From Clostridia bacterium (GTDB lineage: Bacteria > Bacillota > Clostridia > DUPQ01): 14,262 bases of DNA. This document shows, piece after piece, positions 14,119 through 14,262 of the stretch (the stretch's first letter is position 1; each line of letters begins with the position of its first letter). The translations under genes and the position numbers were made by a program. Location: contig JAUUZV010000037.1 in the NCBI GenBank assembly GCA_030592085.1, positions 1 through 14,262 on the forward strand, written 5' to 3'. Below the pieces are notes generated by a model. The model was not told the origin of the DNA, ran no database searches, and worked only from the letters and a program-made list of their open reading frames with translations.

Positions 14119-14150
14119 AAAGAACAGATTATATAATCTGTTCTTTTTTT
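14118..14150 (+). terminator. Intrinsic terminator of tRNA-Pro and target of the intron
   Basis: A perfect 30-base palindrome (14118-14147, arms AAAAGAACAGATTAT and its complement) is followed by T bases to 14150. It starts at the last A of the tRNA CCA end. The group II intron begins at the next base. Confidence 0.9.
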
Positions 14151-14262
14151 GTTTGCCCAGCATGGGCGAACTCTAACGGGTGAAAGTCCCGAGCGTACCT
14201 TTGTAGTAGGAAACGCATAGCTAATCACAAGGGTGTCCATCGTGAGGTGGAATCTGAAGGAA
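14151..14262 (+). mobile_element. 5' end of a group IIC-type intron (truncated by window end)
   Basis: Starts GTTTGCCCAGCATGGGCGAA and continues through GGGTGAAAGTCCCGA, CAAGGGTGTCC and GGAATCTGAAGGAA. From memory these follow the domain I start of the Oceanobacillus iheyensis group IIC intron almost block for block (it begins GUGUGCCCGGCAUGGG). Insertion directly after a terminator stem and U-tract on the coding strand is the known target preference of class C introns. The 5' splice site GTTTG departs from the usual GTGYG at its third base. The ribozyme remainder and any reverse-transcriptase ORF lie outside the window. Confidence 0.88.

Noticed and set aside
14013..14240. 75-residue reverse ORF with an RTRTCGP-like segment
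   Set aside because: It is the antisense translation of tRNA-Pro and the intron, a well-known false protein.

Overview
The window is AT-rich DNA that reads as a chromosomal segment of a low-GC Gram-positive, anaerobe-leaning bacterium (Firmicutes, Clostridia/Bacilli-like). Supporting signs are strong AGGAGG-type ribosome binding sites, a full-length SRP RNA with an Alu domain followed by dnaX-ybaB-recR (the Bacillus order), a prfA-sua5-rpiB-upp cluster, TagO/MnaA-type envelope genes and an oxygen-sensitive class III ribonucleotide reductase. I cannot name genus or species from the sequence.

Layout. Bases 1-132 are the 3' end of an FHA-domain gene on the + strand. Bases 119-5738 hold a leftward gene series read from prfA: prfA, sua5/tsaC, rpiB, upp, tagO and mnaA (translation termination, tRNA t6A synthesis, pentose phosphate, uracil salvage, and lipid-linked GlcNAc and UDP-ManNAc supply). 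Bases 5739-8776 hold the rightward nrdD-nrdG operon behind a sigma-A-type promoter that overlaps a candidate NrdR box. Bases 8769-11600 hold the leftward SRP RNA, dnaX, ybaB and recR. Bases 11601-12378 have no protein gene. This region appears to hold four tandem small-RNA genes, all leftward, each built on a long terminator-like hairpin and each showing C-runs in predicted loops. Bases 12379-13956 hold galU (+) and a TtcA-family tRNA thiolase (-), which abut tail to tail. The right end has tRNA-Pro(UGG), its intrinsic terminator, and the 5' end of a group IIC-type intron inserted directly behind the terminator U-tract.

How it works together. TagO, MnaA and GalU supply precursors for cell-envelope glycopolymers (GlcNAc-lipid, ManNAc, UDP-glucose). 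NrdD/NrdG make dNTPs without oxygen. DnaX, RecR and YbaB belong to replication and repair. PrfA, Sua5, TtcA, tRNA-Pro and SRP RNA belong to translation and protein export.

The most novel-looking element is the four-copy small-RNA array between the SRP RNA and galU. Its two families (A: copies 1-2; B: copies 3-4) have compensated stem changes, their own candidate promoters, U-tracts on only one strand for most copies, and C-rich loops reminiscent of the anti-Shine-Dalgarno sRNAs known in Listeria and Staphylococcus. Other points of note are gene ends that overlap or abut at all three convergent junctions, a possible dnaX frameshift site, and a tandem operator between sRNA 4 and galU.
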